From NCBI GenBank assembly GCA_000492175.2, contig CP097573.1:2604001-2668000 (forward strand): a DNA stretch of 64,000 nt, given 5' to 3'. Numbering within the stretch: position 1 is the stretch's first letter; each line of letters opens with the position of its first letter. The DNA is from Firmicutes bacterium ASF500 (GTDB lineage Bacteria; Bacillota; Clostridia; Oscillospirales; Oscillospiraceae). Under the pieces are notes generated by a model. The model was not told where the DNA came from. It did not search any database and worked only from the letters and a program-made list of their open reading frames with translations. A program made the position numbers and the translations under genes. Shown here in pieces: positions 22,927 to 30,475 of this stretch.

Positions 22927-24774
22927 ATGGAAGGAAGTCGCGTGGCGAAAAAGGAAAGCGGAGGCGGCCTGCTGTGGATCATCGCCGGGGTAATCGCCGC
23001 CGCGGCGCTGGGCGCCTACCTGGGTCTGTGCGCCTTGGCCCAGAGCCGGGATACCATCCTGCCCAATGTGACGGCGGCGGGCGTGGACGTGTCCAATATG
23101 ACCCAGGCGCAGGCGCAGGCGGCGGTGGAACAGGCCGCCCGGCAGGGGGGGAGCGATATCTCCTTTACCCTGTGCTATCAGGACCTGAGTACCGAGCTGA
23201 ACGCCGGGGACGTGGGCCTGGACGCGGCGCAGAGCGCCAAGGAGGCCTATCAGATCGGCCGGGAGAACTTTTTTACTGACGGCTTTAAGCTGCTGTCCCA
23301 CATGATGGGGGCCTCGGAGGAGGTCCCGGTGTCCATCCGGGAGAACGACCCGGCCCTCCAGGCGGCGGTGGACGCCCTGGCCCAGATGGTGGGTGAGCAG
23401 GGCGTGGACAGCGGCTATGAGCTCCAGGGGGAGCGGCTGGTCATGACCAAGGGAGCCCCCGTGCTGACGGTGGACTGGGACCAGGTCCGGGCCGACGCGG
23501 AGGAGGAGCTCCAGGAGGCGCTGACCGACCGCCTGACCCAGGGGGGCGGGGCGAAAAGCCTGACCCTCCAGGTGGAGGCCGACCAGAGCGAGGTGGAGGA
23601 GCCGGACTTTGAGGCCATCCATCAGGCGCTGGCCGTCCAGCCCAAGGACGCCCAGCTGGACCCCAAGACCTTCCAGATCAGCGGCGAGACGGTGGGGCTG
23701 GACTTCGATGTGAATGCCCTGAAGCAGGCCTACTCCAACGCCAAGGAGGGGGAGACCTTCTCCTTCCCCGTGACGGTGCTCCAGCCCAAGGTGACCAAGG
23801 CCGACCTGGAGCGGAAGATGTTCCAGGATGTTCTGGGGGAGGTCACCACCAATGTGAGCGGCTCCGCCGCCCGGAAGAGCAACGTCAAGCTGGCCGCCGA
23901 GGCCTGCAACAACGTGATCCTTCTGCCCGGCGAGGTGTTCTCCTACAACGACACCACCGGGCCCCGCACCGCCGCCAAGGGCTATAAATCCGCCCCCGCC
24001 TACTACAACGGCGCTACGGTGCAGGAGATCGGCGGCGGCGTGTGTCAGCCCTCCTCCACCATCTATTACGCAGTGCTCCACACCAACCTGGAGATCGTGG
24101 AGCGGCACAACCACCGGTACGCCGTGGGCTATGTGCCCGACGGTATGGACGCCACCGTCAGCTACGGCGGGCTGGATTTCAAGTTTAAGAACAGCACCGA
24201 TTACCCCATTAAGATTGTCACCTCCAGCTACGACGCCTCGGGCAAGCGGAAGCTGAACGTCAAGATTTACGGCACCAATGTGGACGGGATTACCGTCAAG
24301 CCCACCAACAGCGTATTCAATGTGGTGGCCCCCACGGTGCAGTATGTGCCCGACCCCGGGGTGGCCCCAGGGGCGCTGGTGCTGGATAAGGAGCAGAACG
24401 CCTACCGGGGCCGGTCGGCCCAGACCTACCGCACCATCTATGCCGCCGACGGCTCCAAGCTGGAGCAGCAGAATCTGGGCGTCAGCAACTACAAGATGCG
24501 GCCCACTGTCTACCGCTACAACCCCGCCGACGGAGACCCCTCCACCTGGGGCGGCGGACAGCCTCCGGCCAACAATAATCCGCCGGTGGACCAGACGCCT
24601 GTCACGCCGCCGGTGGACCCGGGGATTACGGTCCCCGTGGACCCGGTAGTTCCGGTGAACCCGGAGCCTGCCCCCGACCCTGTGCCGGAGGTGCCGGAGA
24701 CCCCGGTGGTCCCGGAGGTACCTGTGACCCCGGATGGGGGCGGGGCGGGGACCGACCCCGCCGTCGCGGCCTGA
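22927..24774 (+). CDS. VanW family protein with N-terminal membrane anchor
   Basis: 615 residues. A basic start and a membrane segment at about 14-38 anchor it outside the cell. Middle: two peptidoglycan-binding-like modules typical of YoaR-type proteins. The VanW domain lies at about 330-450 (AAEACNNVILLPGEVFSYND, QEIGGGVCQPSSTIYYAVL, RHNHRYAVGYVPDGMDATV). A G5-like part follows, then a proline/valine-rich tail from about 535 (PPVDQTPVTPPVDPG). Linked to glycopeptide resistance loci by name, but this architecture is common in Clostridia without van genes. ATG at 22927 follows AGGAGGGG. Confidence 0.85.
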   Translation: MEGSRVAKKESGGGLLWIIAGVIAAAALGAYLGLCALAQSRDTILPNVTAAGVDVSNMTQAQAQAAVEQAARQGGSDISFTLCYQDLSTELNAGDVGLDAAQSAKEAYQIGRENFFTDGFKLLSHMMGASEEVPVSIRENDPALQAAVDALAQMVGEQGVDSGYELQGERLVMTKGAPVLTVDWDQVRADAEEELQEALTDRLTQGGGAKSLTLQVEADQSEVEEPDFEAIHQALAVQPKDAQLDPKTFQISGETVGLDFDVNALKQAYSNAKEGETFSFPVTVLQPKVTKADLERKMFQDVLGEVTTNVSGSAARKSNVKLAAEACNNVILLPGEVFSYNDTTGPRTAAKGYKSAPAYYNGATVQEIGGGVCQPSSTIYYAVLHTNLEIVERHNHRYAVGYVPDGMDATVSYGGLDFKFKNSTDYPIKIVTSSYDASGKRKLNVKIYGTNVDGITVKPTNSVFNVVAPTVQYVPDPGVAPGALVLDKEQNAYRGRSAQTYRTIYAADGSKLEQQNLGVSNYKMRPTVYRYNPADGDPSTWGGGQPPANNNPPVDQTPVTPPVDPGITVPVDPVVPVNPEPAPDPVPEVPETPVVPEVPVTPDGGGAGTDPAVAA

Positions 24775-24793
24775 CCGCCGGGGAGGAAGCGTT

Positions 24794-25471
24794 ATGTTTC
24801 AAGGTTACACCCAGGGGACGGTAGATTTTCTCTGGAATCTTCGGTTCAACAATGAGCGCGGCTGGTTTCAGGAGCACAAGGAGGAGTTCCTTGAGCTGGT
24901 GGACCGGCCCACCCGGGCGCTGGCCGCCCAGCTGGCGGAGGAGATGACCGAGGCCTTCCCCAAGCTGGGGCTGGAGCTGAAGGTGAGCCGCATCTATCGG
25001 GACGCCCGGCGGCTCTTCGGACGGGGGCCCTATAAGGACCACCTGTGGTTCTCCCTGCGTAAGCCGGGGGAGCGGGACAGCTGCATCCCCTGCTTCTGGT
25101 TCGAGGTGGCCCCCGACCACTACGGCTATGGGATGGGCTGCTGGGAGATGCCCCCGGCCACCATGGCCAAGCTCCGGGCCCGCATCGACCGAGACCCCAA
25201 GTCAGTGGAAAAGCTGGCCCGGGCGGTGGAGCGGCGGGGGGAGTTCCACATGGATGGGCAGCTGTACAAGCGCCCCAAGGGCGACCCGGGGCCCCTGCTC
25301 TACCCCTGGTACAACAGCCGTCAGATCAGCCTGACCTGTGAGCGGAACTGCGAGGGGCTGTTCTTTGCCCAGGAGCTGGCCGGGCAGGTGCTGGAGGGCT
25401 GGAAATCCCTGGTTCCCCAGTATGAGCTCCTGCGGAGCCTGGACGGCGACCCGGAACCGAAACAGATGTAA
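24794..25471 (+). CDS. DUF2461 family protein
   Basis: 225 residues. Recognised from FLWNLRFNNERGWFQEHKEEF and VSRIYRDARRLFGRGPYKDHLWFSLR, the hallmark of the DUF2461/TIGR02453 family. No catalytic role is established. It follows vanW by 19 bases with a GGGGAGG ribosome site and is closed by a strong hairpin, so the two are probably one operon. Confidence 0.85.
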   Translation: MFQGYTQGTVDFLWNLRFNNERGWFQEHKEEFLELVDRPTRALAAQLAEEMTEAFPKLGLELKVSRIYRDARRLFGRGPYKDHLWFSLRKPGERDSCIPCFWFEVAPDHYGYGMGCWEMPPATMAKLRARIDRDPKSVEKLARAVERRGEFHMDGQLYKRPKGDPGPLLYPWYNSRQISLTCERNCEGLFFAQELAGQVLEGWKSLVPQYELLRSLDGDPEPKQM

Positions 25472-25499
25472 GAACGGCCCGCCGTCAGGCGGGCCGTTC
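25472..25499 (+). terminator. Terminator hairpin after the DUF2461 gene
   Basis: GAACGGCCCGCC, loop GTCA, GGCGGGCCGTTC; the T-run is short. Confidence 0.65.
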
Positions 25500-25507
25500 G
25501 GCTTGTT

Positions 25508-25562
25508 AAGACTCCCTCAGTCACCGCCGAAGGCGGTGACAGCTCCCTCTCCGAGGGAGCCT
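25508..25562. repeat. Type D repeat
   Basis: CTCCCTCAGTCACCGCC, GGCGGTGACAG and CTCCCTCTCCGAGGGAG, nested hairpins like those at 20704-20752. Confidence 0.65.
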
Positions 25563-25632
25563 GAGTTTGTGGGACTTGTGAAATGTCAAAAGTGATATCG
25601 GATTTTTATTGAAGATAACGAACAAAAACTCC

Positions 25633-25661
25633 TTGACAGGAATTCGCTAGTGTGGTAAAGT
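25633..25661 (+). promoter_or_regulatory. Sigma-A promoter of the candidate ncRNA
   Basis: Perfect TTGACA at 25633-25638, 17-base spacer, TAAAGT at 25656-25661. The next annotated gene on this strand is more than 1.6 kb away. Confidence 0.75.
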
Positions 25662-26015
25662 ATAACTAGAACAAGGAAGGGTGAGTCCAATGTACAGGTA
25701 AAAGCCCCAGCGACTGAATCCGATCTGCGCGGTAAATGGTGTCAGTTGGGTCCCGCCAGTCAGCCATGAGAGGGAGAGCCGAGAGAGGACCGAAGATTTG
25801 GAAGGCCTATGTATTTCCTCCAGAACAAGGCAGACGGTATTCAGTGAGCGCGGAAGCGGCGTCCAGAGGATAAGACGAAAGGAATCCGACCGAGGGCCTC
25901 ACATATGAGGAGTTTGGCCGTAACTACGGCGACAAAAAGGATGGTCGTCGAAGAACTGGAGATTATCGGATGGAATGCGTGCGGAAGCGTATCTAATAGA
26001 AACGGAGGTAGCCAT

Positions 26016-26048
26016 ATGATGTTAGATAATAAGAATGAACAGGAATGA
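26016..26048 (+). CDS. Ten-residue open frame at the 3' end of the ncRNA
   Basis: ATG at 26016 with an excellent ribosome site (ACGGAGGT, spacing about 6) encodes MMLDNKNEQE, and its stop lies in the terminator stem. Either a leader peptide or the stub of a lost protein. IscB proteins begin with a similar V-L-D-x-N-K pattern, which makes a vestigial IscB plausible but unproven. Confidence 0.35.
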   Translation: MMLDNKNEQE

Positions 26049-26100
26049 CCCTTGACTGCAGCGGATTACAAAACGGGCAGTCAAGGGTCATTTCTTTTTT
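26046..26100 (+). terminator. Rho-independent terminator of the candidate ncRNA
   Basis: Fourteen-base perfect arms TGACCCTTGACTGC (26046-26059) and GCAGTCAAGGGTCA (26077-26090), then TTTCTTTTTT. Confidence 0.85.
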
Positions 26101-26116
26101 TGCGGCGGCGGGCCGC

Positions 26117-26650
26117 TTATTTTTTTGCCCAGATGATCTCCTGGGGCGGCTGACTATGACCGCAGACTGCGGCGGCCCAGCCGGGGCCGGTAAAGGTACG
26201 GAACCACAGGCTGTCCAGATGGACGGGGGCCTCCGAGGGGAGGGGAACCCGGATGTCTGGGATGGAGACGGTGAGGCCCTGGCCGCTCTCCTTCACCCGG
26301 CTCTCCTTCAGGGACCACAGAAGGGCGAAGGAGGACCAGAGGTCGGGCTGGATCTCCAGCCAGGCCAACTCCTCCGGGGAGCACACCCGGCGGGGCAGGG
26401 CGGGACGGAGGGGCTTGACCACTTGAATGTCCACCCCCACAGGGGCGGCGTCCAGGGCGCACAGGGCCAGCCCGCCGCTGTGGGAGAGGTTGAAGTGGAG
26501 GGACGGGTGGTCCGGGAGGTAGGGCTTTCCGCCTGGATGGCGGGCGATGTCCGGCAGAGGGGACAGGCCCCACTCCGCCGCCGCCGCTTGGGCCAGAAGG
26601 TCCCGGGCCTGGCTCCGGGCGGTGAGGTCCCGCGCGCCGTATATGACCAT
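26117..26650 (-). CDS. 4'-phosphopantetheinyl transferase (Sfp type)
   Basis: Transfers phosphopantetheine from CoA to carrier-protein serines. 177 residues, a short Sfp-like form. Motifs: PYLPDHPSLHFNLSHSGG, APVGVDIQ (metal-binding Asp) and LLWSLKESRVKESGQGL (catalytic W-x2-K-E). No polyketide, peptide-synthetase or ACP gene is in the window, so the partner is unknown; it may be the housekeeping or a second PPTase. Start at 26650, preceded by AAAGGGGGAA. It lies 58 bases after the membrane-protein gene on the same strand. Confidence 0.88.
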   Translation of the reverse strand: MVIYGARDLTARSQARDLLAQAAAAEWGLSPLPDIARHPGGKPYLPDHPSLHFNLSHSGGLALCALDAAPVGVDIQVVKPLRPALPRRVCSPEELAWLEIQPDLWSSFALLWSLKESRVKESGQGLTVSIPDIRVPLPSEAPVHLDSLWFRTFTGPGWAAAVCGHSQPPQEIIWAKK

Positions 26651-26708
26651 GGTGATTCCCCCTTTTCCTCTATTATAGCAGAAGCGGGGGGAATTTCCCA
26701 CAAAAATT

Positions 26709-27224
26709 TCAACAGGGCAGGGGGAGCCAGGAGCCCACGGCGGACAGGTCCCGGAAGAGCAGGGCCTCGGGCGGGCGGACGGTGAACCAGGCGATGAGAA
26801 GGGCCAGAAGGGCGGCGGCGAGGATGGGCAGCAGCCAGCGCGCTCCACGGAAGGGGCCGGAGAACCGGGTGGGCAGCCAGAAGCCCAGGACCATCACGGC
26901 GGCGTAGAAGACCAGGTCCACCCACAGGGCCTCGCCGCCCAGGGTGACGTGGTAGAGCCAACCCAGAAGGAGGGTGGCTCCGCACAGCAGGGGCAGGGTC
27001 AGGAGCCAGGGCCGGACGCCGCCGGGGCGGTCCCGGTTGAGAATCAGGGCGGCGGCCAGGTAGGGCCAGAATACCAGCTTGACGTGCTCCCACAGGCTTT
27101 CGTTTACCGGGGAGACCAGGGCGGTGACCGGGTTGGGCCACCAGTGATACAGAAAATGAAGGACACAGCCGGCCAGCATGGCGGCGATACAGGTTAAAAT
27201 CAGCTGACGCTTGGGATAGAACAT
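26709..27224 (-). CDS. DUF6512-like membrane protein
   Basis: 171 residues with five hydrophobic segments. PVNESLWEHVKLVFWPYL after the first segment and LYHVTLGGEALWVDLVFY resemble the DUF6512 family of Clostridia membrane proteins; the assignment is from memory. Function unknown. ATG at 27224 with GGAGAGGAGTGAGG in front; the in-frame GTG at 27233 is inside that ribosome site. Divergent from spoVAC. Confidence 0.7.
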   Translation of the reverse strand: MFYPKRQLILTCIAAMLAGCVLHFLYHWWPNPVTALVSPVNESLWEHVKLVFWPYLAAALILNRDRPGGVRPWLLTLPLLCGATLLLGWLYHVTLGGEALWVDLVFYAAVMVLGFWLPTRFSGPFRGARWLLPILAAALLALLIAWFTVRPPEALLFRDLSAVGSWLPLPC

Positions 27225-27248
27225 ATTCCTCACTCCTCTCCCTACAAG

Positions 27249-27286
27249 TTATGCGAAAGAGGGGCGTTTCATACGAGAACGCATAA
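27249..27286. promoter_or_regulatory. Inverted repeat in a divergent promoter region
   Basis: TTATGCG at 27249-27255 and CGCATAA at 27280-27286 flank GTTTCATACGA. The segment could hold a sigma-G/F-like -10 (CATACGA, 27270-27276) 16 bases after TTATG, which would fit spoVAC. Tentative. Confidence 0.3.
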
Positions 27287-27335
27287 TTTTTGTCCGCTGG
27301 GACAGGCTAAGGGAGATAAAAAGGAGGGATGAACC

Positions 27336-27779
27336 TTGAGCATGACCAATCAGGACTATGGCAAGCTGGTCAACGACCGGTCGCGGCCCTCCCCCATGGG
27401 GAAAAATATGGTGTGGGCCTTCCTGGTGGGGGGCGCGATCTGCGCCGCGGGGCAGGGGCTGATGAACCTGTTTCAGAGCTATGGGCTGGACAAGGAGGGG
27501 GCAGGGACGGCGGTCTCGGTCACCCTGATCTTTATAGCCGCCCTGCTCACTGGGCTGGGTATGTTCGATAAGCTGGCCAAGCGGGCCGGGGCGGGGACGC
27601 TGGTGCCCATCACCGGGTTTGCCAACGCTATGGTCTCGCCGGCCCTGGAGTTTAAAAGCGAGGGGCTGATTACCGGAACGGCGGCCAAGCTCTTTACGGT
27701 GGCCGGGCCGGTGCTGGTCTTTGGGATCAGCGCCAGCGTGATCTATGGCCTTATTTTGTGCCTGCTGAAAAGCGTTTAG
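27336..27779 (+). CDS. spoVAC: Stage V sporulation protein AC
   Basis: Inner spore membrane channel component involved in dipicolinate uptake. 147 residues with four to five membrane segments. Typical SpoVAC stretches: GKNMVWAFLVGGAICAAGQG, TGFANAMVSPALEFKSEGLITG and KLFTVAGPVLVFGISAS. The TTG at 27336 is eight bases after GGAGG; the next in-frame ATG (27342) is too far. spoVAD and spoVAE are not adjacent, although they usually form an operon with it. Confidence 0.9.
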   Translation: MSMTNQDYGKLVNDRSRPSPMGKNMVWAFLVGGAICAAGQGLMNLFQSYGLDKEGAGTAVSVTLIFIAALLTGLGMFDKLAKRAGAGTLVPITGFANAMVSPALEFKSEGLITGTAAKLFTVAGPVLVFGISASVIYGLILCLLKSV

Positions 27780-27785
27780 CGTAGA

Positions 27786-27818
27786 AAACGGGCGGCGTCC
27801 AATGGACGCCGCCCGTTT
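27786..27818. terminator. Bidirectional hairpin between spoVAC and glgP
   Basis: AAACGGGCGGCGTCC, loop AAT, GGACGCCGCCCGTTT between convergent genes. T-runs are short on both sides. Confidence 0.6.
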
Positions 27819-27835
27819 GCGCGGTGGCTGGGGGA

Positions 27836-30280
27836 TTACTCCCGGGTGGGGACGTGCCAGATGTCCCGGGCGTAGTCCTGAATGGAGCGGTCGGCGGCGA
27901 AGATGCCGGACCGGGCGATGTTGATGAGGGACATCTGGTTCCAGCGGCGGCGGTCGGCGTAGGTGCCGATGGCCCGCTGGTGGGCGGCGCAGTAGCTGTC
28001 GAAGTCGGCCAGGAGCATATACTCGTCGGCCGTGCCGCCGCCGGCCCCGAAGAGGAGGCGCTGGGTCAGGCTGTTGTAGGCTACCTTGTCGTCAAAGCCA
28101 GTGGTGATCTGGTCGATGACCCGCTTCAGCATGGGGTTGTGGAGGTAGATGTCGTGGGGGTAGTAGCCGTCCCGCTTGGACTGGCTCACCTGGTCGGCGG
28201 TGAGGCCGAAGAGGAAGATGTTCTCGTCGCCCAGCTGCTGGTGCATCTCCACGTTGGCGCCGTCCAAGGTGCCGATGGTCAGCGCGCCGTTCATCATGAA
28301 CTTCATGTTGCCGGTGCCGCTGGCCTCCTTGCCGGCGGTGGAGATCTGCTCGGAGATCTCGGAGGCGGGCATCAGCTTCTCGGCCAGGGAGACCCGGTAG
28401 TTCTCCAGGAAGACCACTTGCAGCTTGTCCTTGCAGATGGGGTCCTTGCTGATCTGGGCGGACAGAGAGTTGATGAGCCGGATGATCTCCTTGGCTACGT
28501 GGTAGCCGGGGGCCGCCTTGGCGCCGAAGAGGTAGGTCTGGGGGGTGAAGTCCATATTGGGGTTGTCACGAAGCTGCTGGTAGAGGCAGATGATGTGCAG
28601 CACGTTGAGCAGCTGGCGCTTATACTCGTGGAGGCGCTTGACCTGAACGTCAAAGACTGCGTCGGTATTCAGCATGACGCCCGACTCCCGGGCTACCCAG
28701 GCGGCGAAGCGGCGCTTGTTCTCCTTCTTGATGTCCTCCAGGCGCTGGAGTACAGAGGCGTCGTCCTTGGCCTTTTCGAAGCTTTGCAGGGCCTCGGGGT
28801 GGAGGAGGTACCGGTCCCCGCCGGAGCACTCCTTGATGAGGGCGTCCAGCTTGGGGTTGATCTGGGACAGCCAGCGGCGGTGGTCGATGCCGTTGGTCAC
28901 GTTTTTGAACTTGTCGGGCTGGGCCTGGTAGGCGTCGCGGAAGACCTCCTGCTTCAAAATGTCGGAGTGGAGGGCGGACACGCCGTTGATGGCCTGGCAG
29001 GCGCAGACGCACAGGTTGGCCATGCGGACCTCGCCGCCCCAGATGATGGCCATATGGGCGATCTTGCCGGTGTCGCCGCCGTAGCGGTGCTCCAGTTCCC
29101 GCTGATAGCGGGCGGAGATTTCCTTCAGAATCTGCCAGACCCGGGGGAGAAGGTCCTCGATCAGCTTCTGGGGCCAGCGCTCCAGAGCCTCGGCCAGGAC
29201 GGTGTGGTTGGTGTAGCACACGGAGTCGGTGACGATGTGCCAGGCCTCGTCCCAGCCGTAGCCCTCCACGTCCAGAAGGATGCGCATCAGCTCGGGGATG
29301 ACCAGGGTGGGGTGGGTGTCGTTGATCTGGATGACGTGCTTCCGGGCGAAGTTGCGCAGGGTGCCGTACCGGGCCTTGTGCTGGCGGACGATGGACTGGA
29401 TGGTGGCGGAGACAAAGAAGTACTGCTGCTTCAAGCGCAGGGACTTGCCCTCGTAGTGGTTGTCGTCGGGGTAGAGGACCTTGGCGATGACCTCGGCCAT
29501 GGCCTGCTGCTCCACCGCCTTGAGGTACTCGCCCCGGGAGTACAGGGACATATCTACAGGCAGAGGGCTCTTGGCGTCCCACAGGCGCAGGGTGTTGGTG
29601 TGGCGCGTCCGGTAGCCGGCAATCTTCATATCCCGGGGGATGGCCAGCACGGCGGTGTAGCCCACGTGCTCAGGGCGGTTGGTCCCGTTCTCCCAGCGGT
29701 CCACGATCTGACCGCCGAAGCGGACCTCCTCGGCCTCCTCCATCTTGGGAATGAGCCAGGCGTCGCCCAGGCCCAGCCAGTTGTCGGCCAACTCCTGCTG
29801 CTTGCCGTCGATGATCTTCTGCTTGAAGATGCCCAGCTCGTAGCAGATGGAGTAGCCGGTGGCGGGAATCTCCAGGGTGGTCATGGAGTCCAGATAGCAG
29901 GCGGCCAGACGGCCCAGGCCGCCGTTGCCCAGGCCGGCGTCGGGCTCCGACTCAAACAGGTCGGAGGCGGAGAAGCCCATGTCCTCCAGAGCGTCCCGCA
30001 GGGTACCCAGAAGGCCCAGGTTGTAGGCGTTCTTCTCCAGAGAGCGGCCCATGAGGAACTCCAGGGACAGGTAGTGGACCTGCCGCTGCTGCTGCTCCCA
30101 GATCTCGTTGCTGGTCTCCATGCGGTGGCGGGACATGATGTCACGGAGGACCAGGGCACAGGCCTTGAACATATGGTTGTTGTTGGCCGTCTCCACAGTG
30201 CAGCCAAAGTTGCGCTGGAGCTTGCCGGTGATCATTTCGGTCAGCTGGGCCTTGGTGTATTCAGGGGTATATTCTTTCAT
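27836..30280 (-). CDS. glgP: Glycogen / alpha-glucan phosphorylase
   Basis: Releases glucose-1-phosphate from the non-reducing ends of glycogen; PLP enzyme of 814 residues, normal length. Motifs: YLSLEFLMGRSLEKNAYNLG, GLGNGGLGRLAACYLDS, QINDTHPTLVIPELMR, and the PLP site EASGTGNMKFMMNGALTIG with DGANVEM. ATG with CAGGAGGCG in front. It has its own promoter and lies last in the glycogen cluster. A long plus-strand frame over it is a shadow. Confidence 0.97.
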   Translation of the reverse strand: MKEYTPEYTKAQLTEMITGKLQRNFGCTVETANNNHMFKACALVLRDIMSRHRMETSNEIWEQQQRQVHYLSLEFLMGRSLEKNAYNLGLLGTLRDALEDMGFSASDLFESEPDAGLGNGGLGRLAACYLDSMTTLEIPATGYSICYELGIFKQKIIDGKQQELADNWLGLGDAWLIPKMEEAEEVRFGGQIVDRWENGTNRPEHVGYTAVLAIPRDMKIAGYRTRHTNTLRLWDAKSPLPVDMSLYSRGEYLKAVEQQAMAEVIAKVLYPDDNHYEGKSLRLKQQYFFVSATIQSIVRQHKARYGTLRNFARKHVIQINDTHPTLVIPELMRILLDVEGYGWDEAWHIVTDSVCYTNHTVLAEALERWPQKLIEDLLPRVWQILKEISARYQRELEHRYGGDTGKIAHMAIIWGGEVRMANLCVCACQAINGVSALHSDILKQEVFRDAYQAQPDKFKNVTNGIDHRRWLSQINPKLDALIKECSGGDRYLLHPEALQSFEKAKDDASVLQRLEDIKKENKRRFAAWVARESGVMLNTDAVFDVQVKRLHEYKRQLLNVLHIICLYQQLRDNPNMDFTPQTYLFGAKAAPGYHVAKEIIRLINSLSAQISKDPICKDKLQVVFLENYRVSLAEKLMPASEISEQISTAGKEASGTGNMKFMMNGALTIGTLDGANVEMHQQLGDENIFLFGLTADQVSQSKRDGYYPHDIYLHNPMLKRVIDQITTGFDDKVAYNSLTQRLLFGAGGGTADEYMLLADFDSYCAAHQRAIGTYADRRRWNQMSLINIARSGIFAADRSIQDYARDIWHVPTRE

Positions 30281-30342
30281 AAACAGCGCCTCCTGTTTTA
30301 TTTCATTTTATCAATGGGGCGGAAGTCATTCCGCAATTTCCC

Positions 30343-30371
30343 ATTTTAGCAGATTTTCTTGGGAGCGTCAA
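30343..30371 (-). promoter_or_regulatory. Sigma-A promoter of glgP
   Basis: On the minus strand TTGACG (30366-30371), 17-base spacer, TAAAAT (30343-30348). Confidence 0.75.
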
Positions 30372-30426
30372 CAACGGGAGTGGGAGAAAAAGGGAGAATT
30401 TCTGAGGATATATTGTGGTGAAGAGC

Positions 30427-30458
30427 AAAAAATAGCCCCGTCCAGAACGGACAGGGCC
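30427..30458 (-). terminator. Rho-independent terminator of glgA
   Basis: On the minus strand GGCCCTGTCC, loop GTTCT, GGACGGGGCT, then ATTTTTT. Confidence 0.8.
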
Positions 30459-30475
30459 ATGAAACGGCGGGAAGC

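Larger units (their letters stand above)
25668..26100 (+). ncRNA. Candidate large structured ncRNA, about 430 nt, possibly a HEARO/omega-RNA relative
   Basis: A gene-free stretch with its own promoter and a strong terminator. Local hairpins: GCCGU-AACU-ACGGC (25917-25930), CCTCA-CATA-TGAGG (25897-25910), CGC-GGAA-GCG (25849-25858), and ATGCGT/GCGTAT near 25975-25992. Nested long-range helices: ATCCGAT 25718-25724 with ATCGGAT 25965-25971, enclosing CTCCAG 25818-25823 with CTGGAG 25956-25961. A ribosome site and a ten-codon frame sit at the 3' end. The size, the GTGA near the start and a small frame beginning MMLDNKNEQ recall HEARO/IscB omega-RNAs, but I cannot confirm the family. It is not RNase P, tmRNA, SRP or 6S by any motif I know. 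Confidence 0.6.

Noticed and set aside
22700..24800. Glycopeptide-resistance (van) cluster
   Set aside because: Only a VanW-domain protein is present; no ligase, VanX, VanH or two-component genes, and such YoaR/VanW proteins are common in Clostridia.
25668..26100. Group II intron as an explanation of the structured RNA
   Set aside because: No GUGYG start, no domain V sequence with the AGC triad, and no reverse transcriptase frame.
27824..30349. 841-residue plus-strand frame over glgP
   Set aside because: Mirror of a well-supported glycogen phosphorylase; rich in Val/Gly/Leu/Asp repeats as expected for antisense of GC-rich codons.
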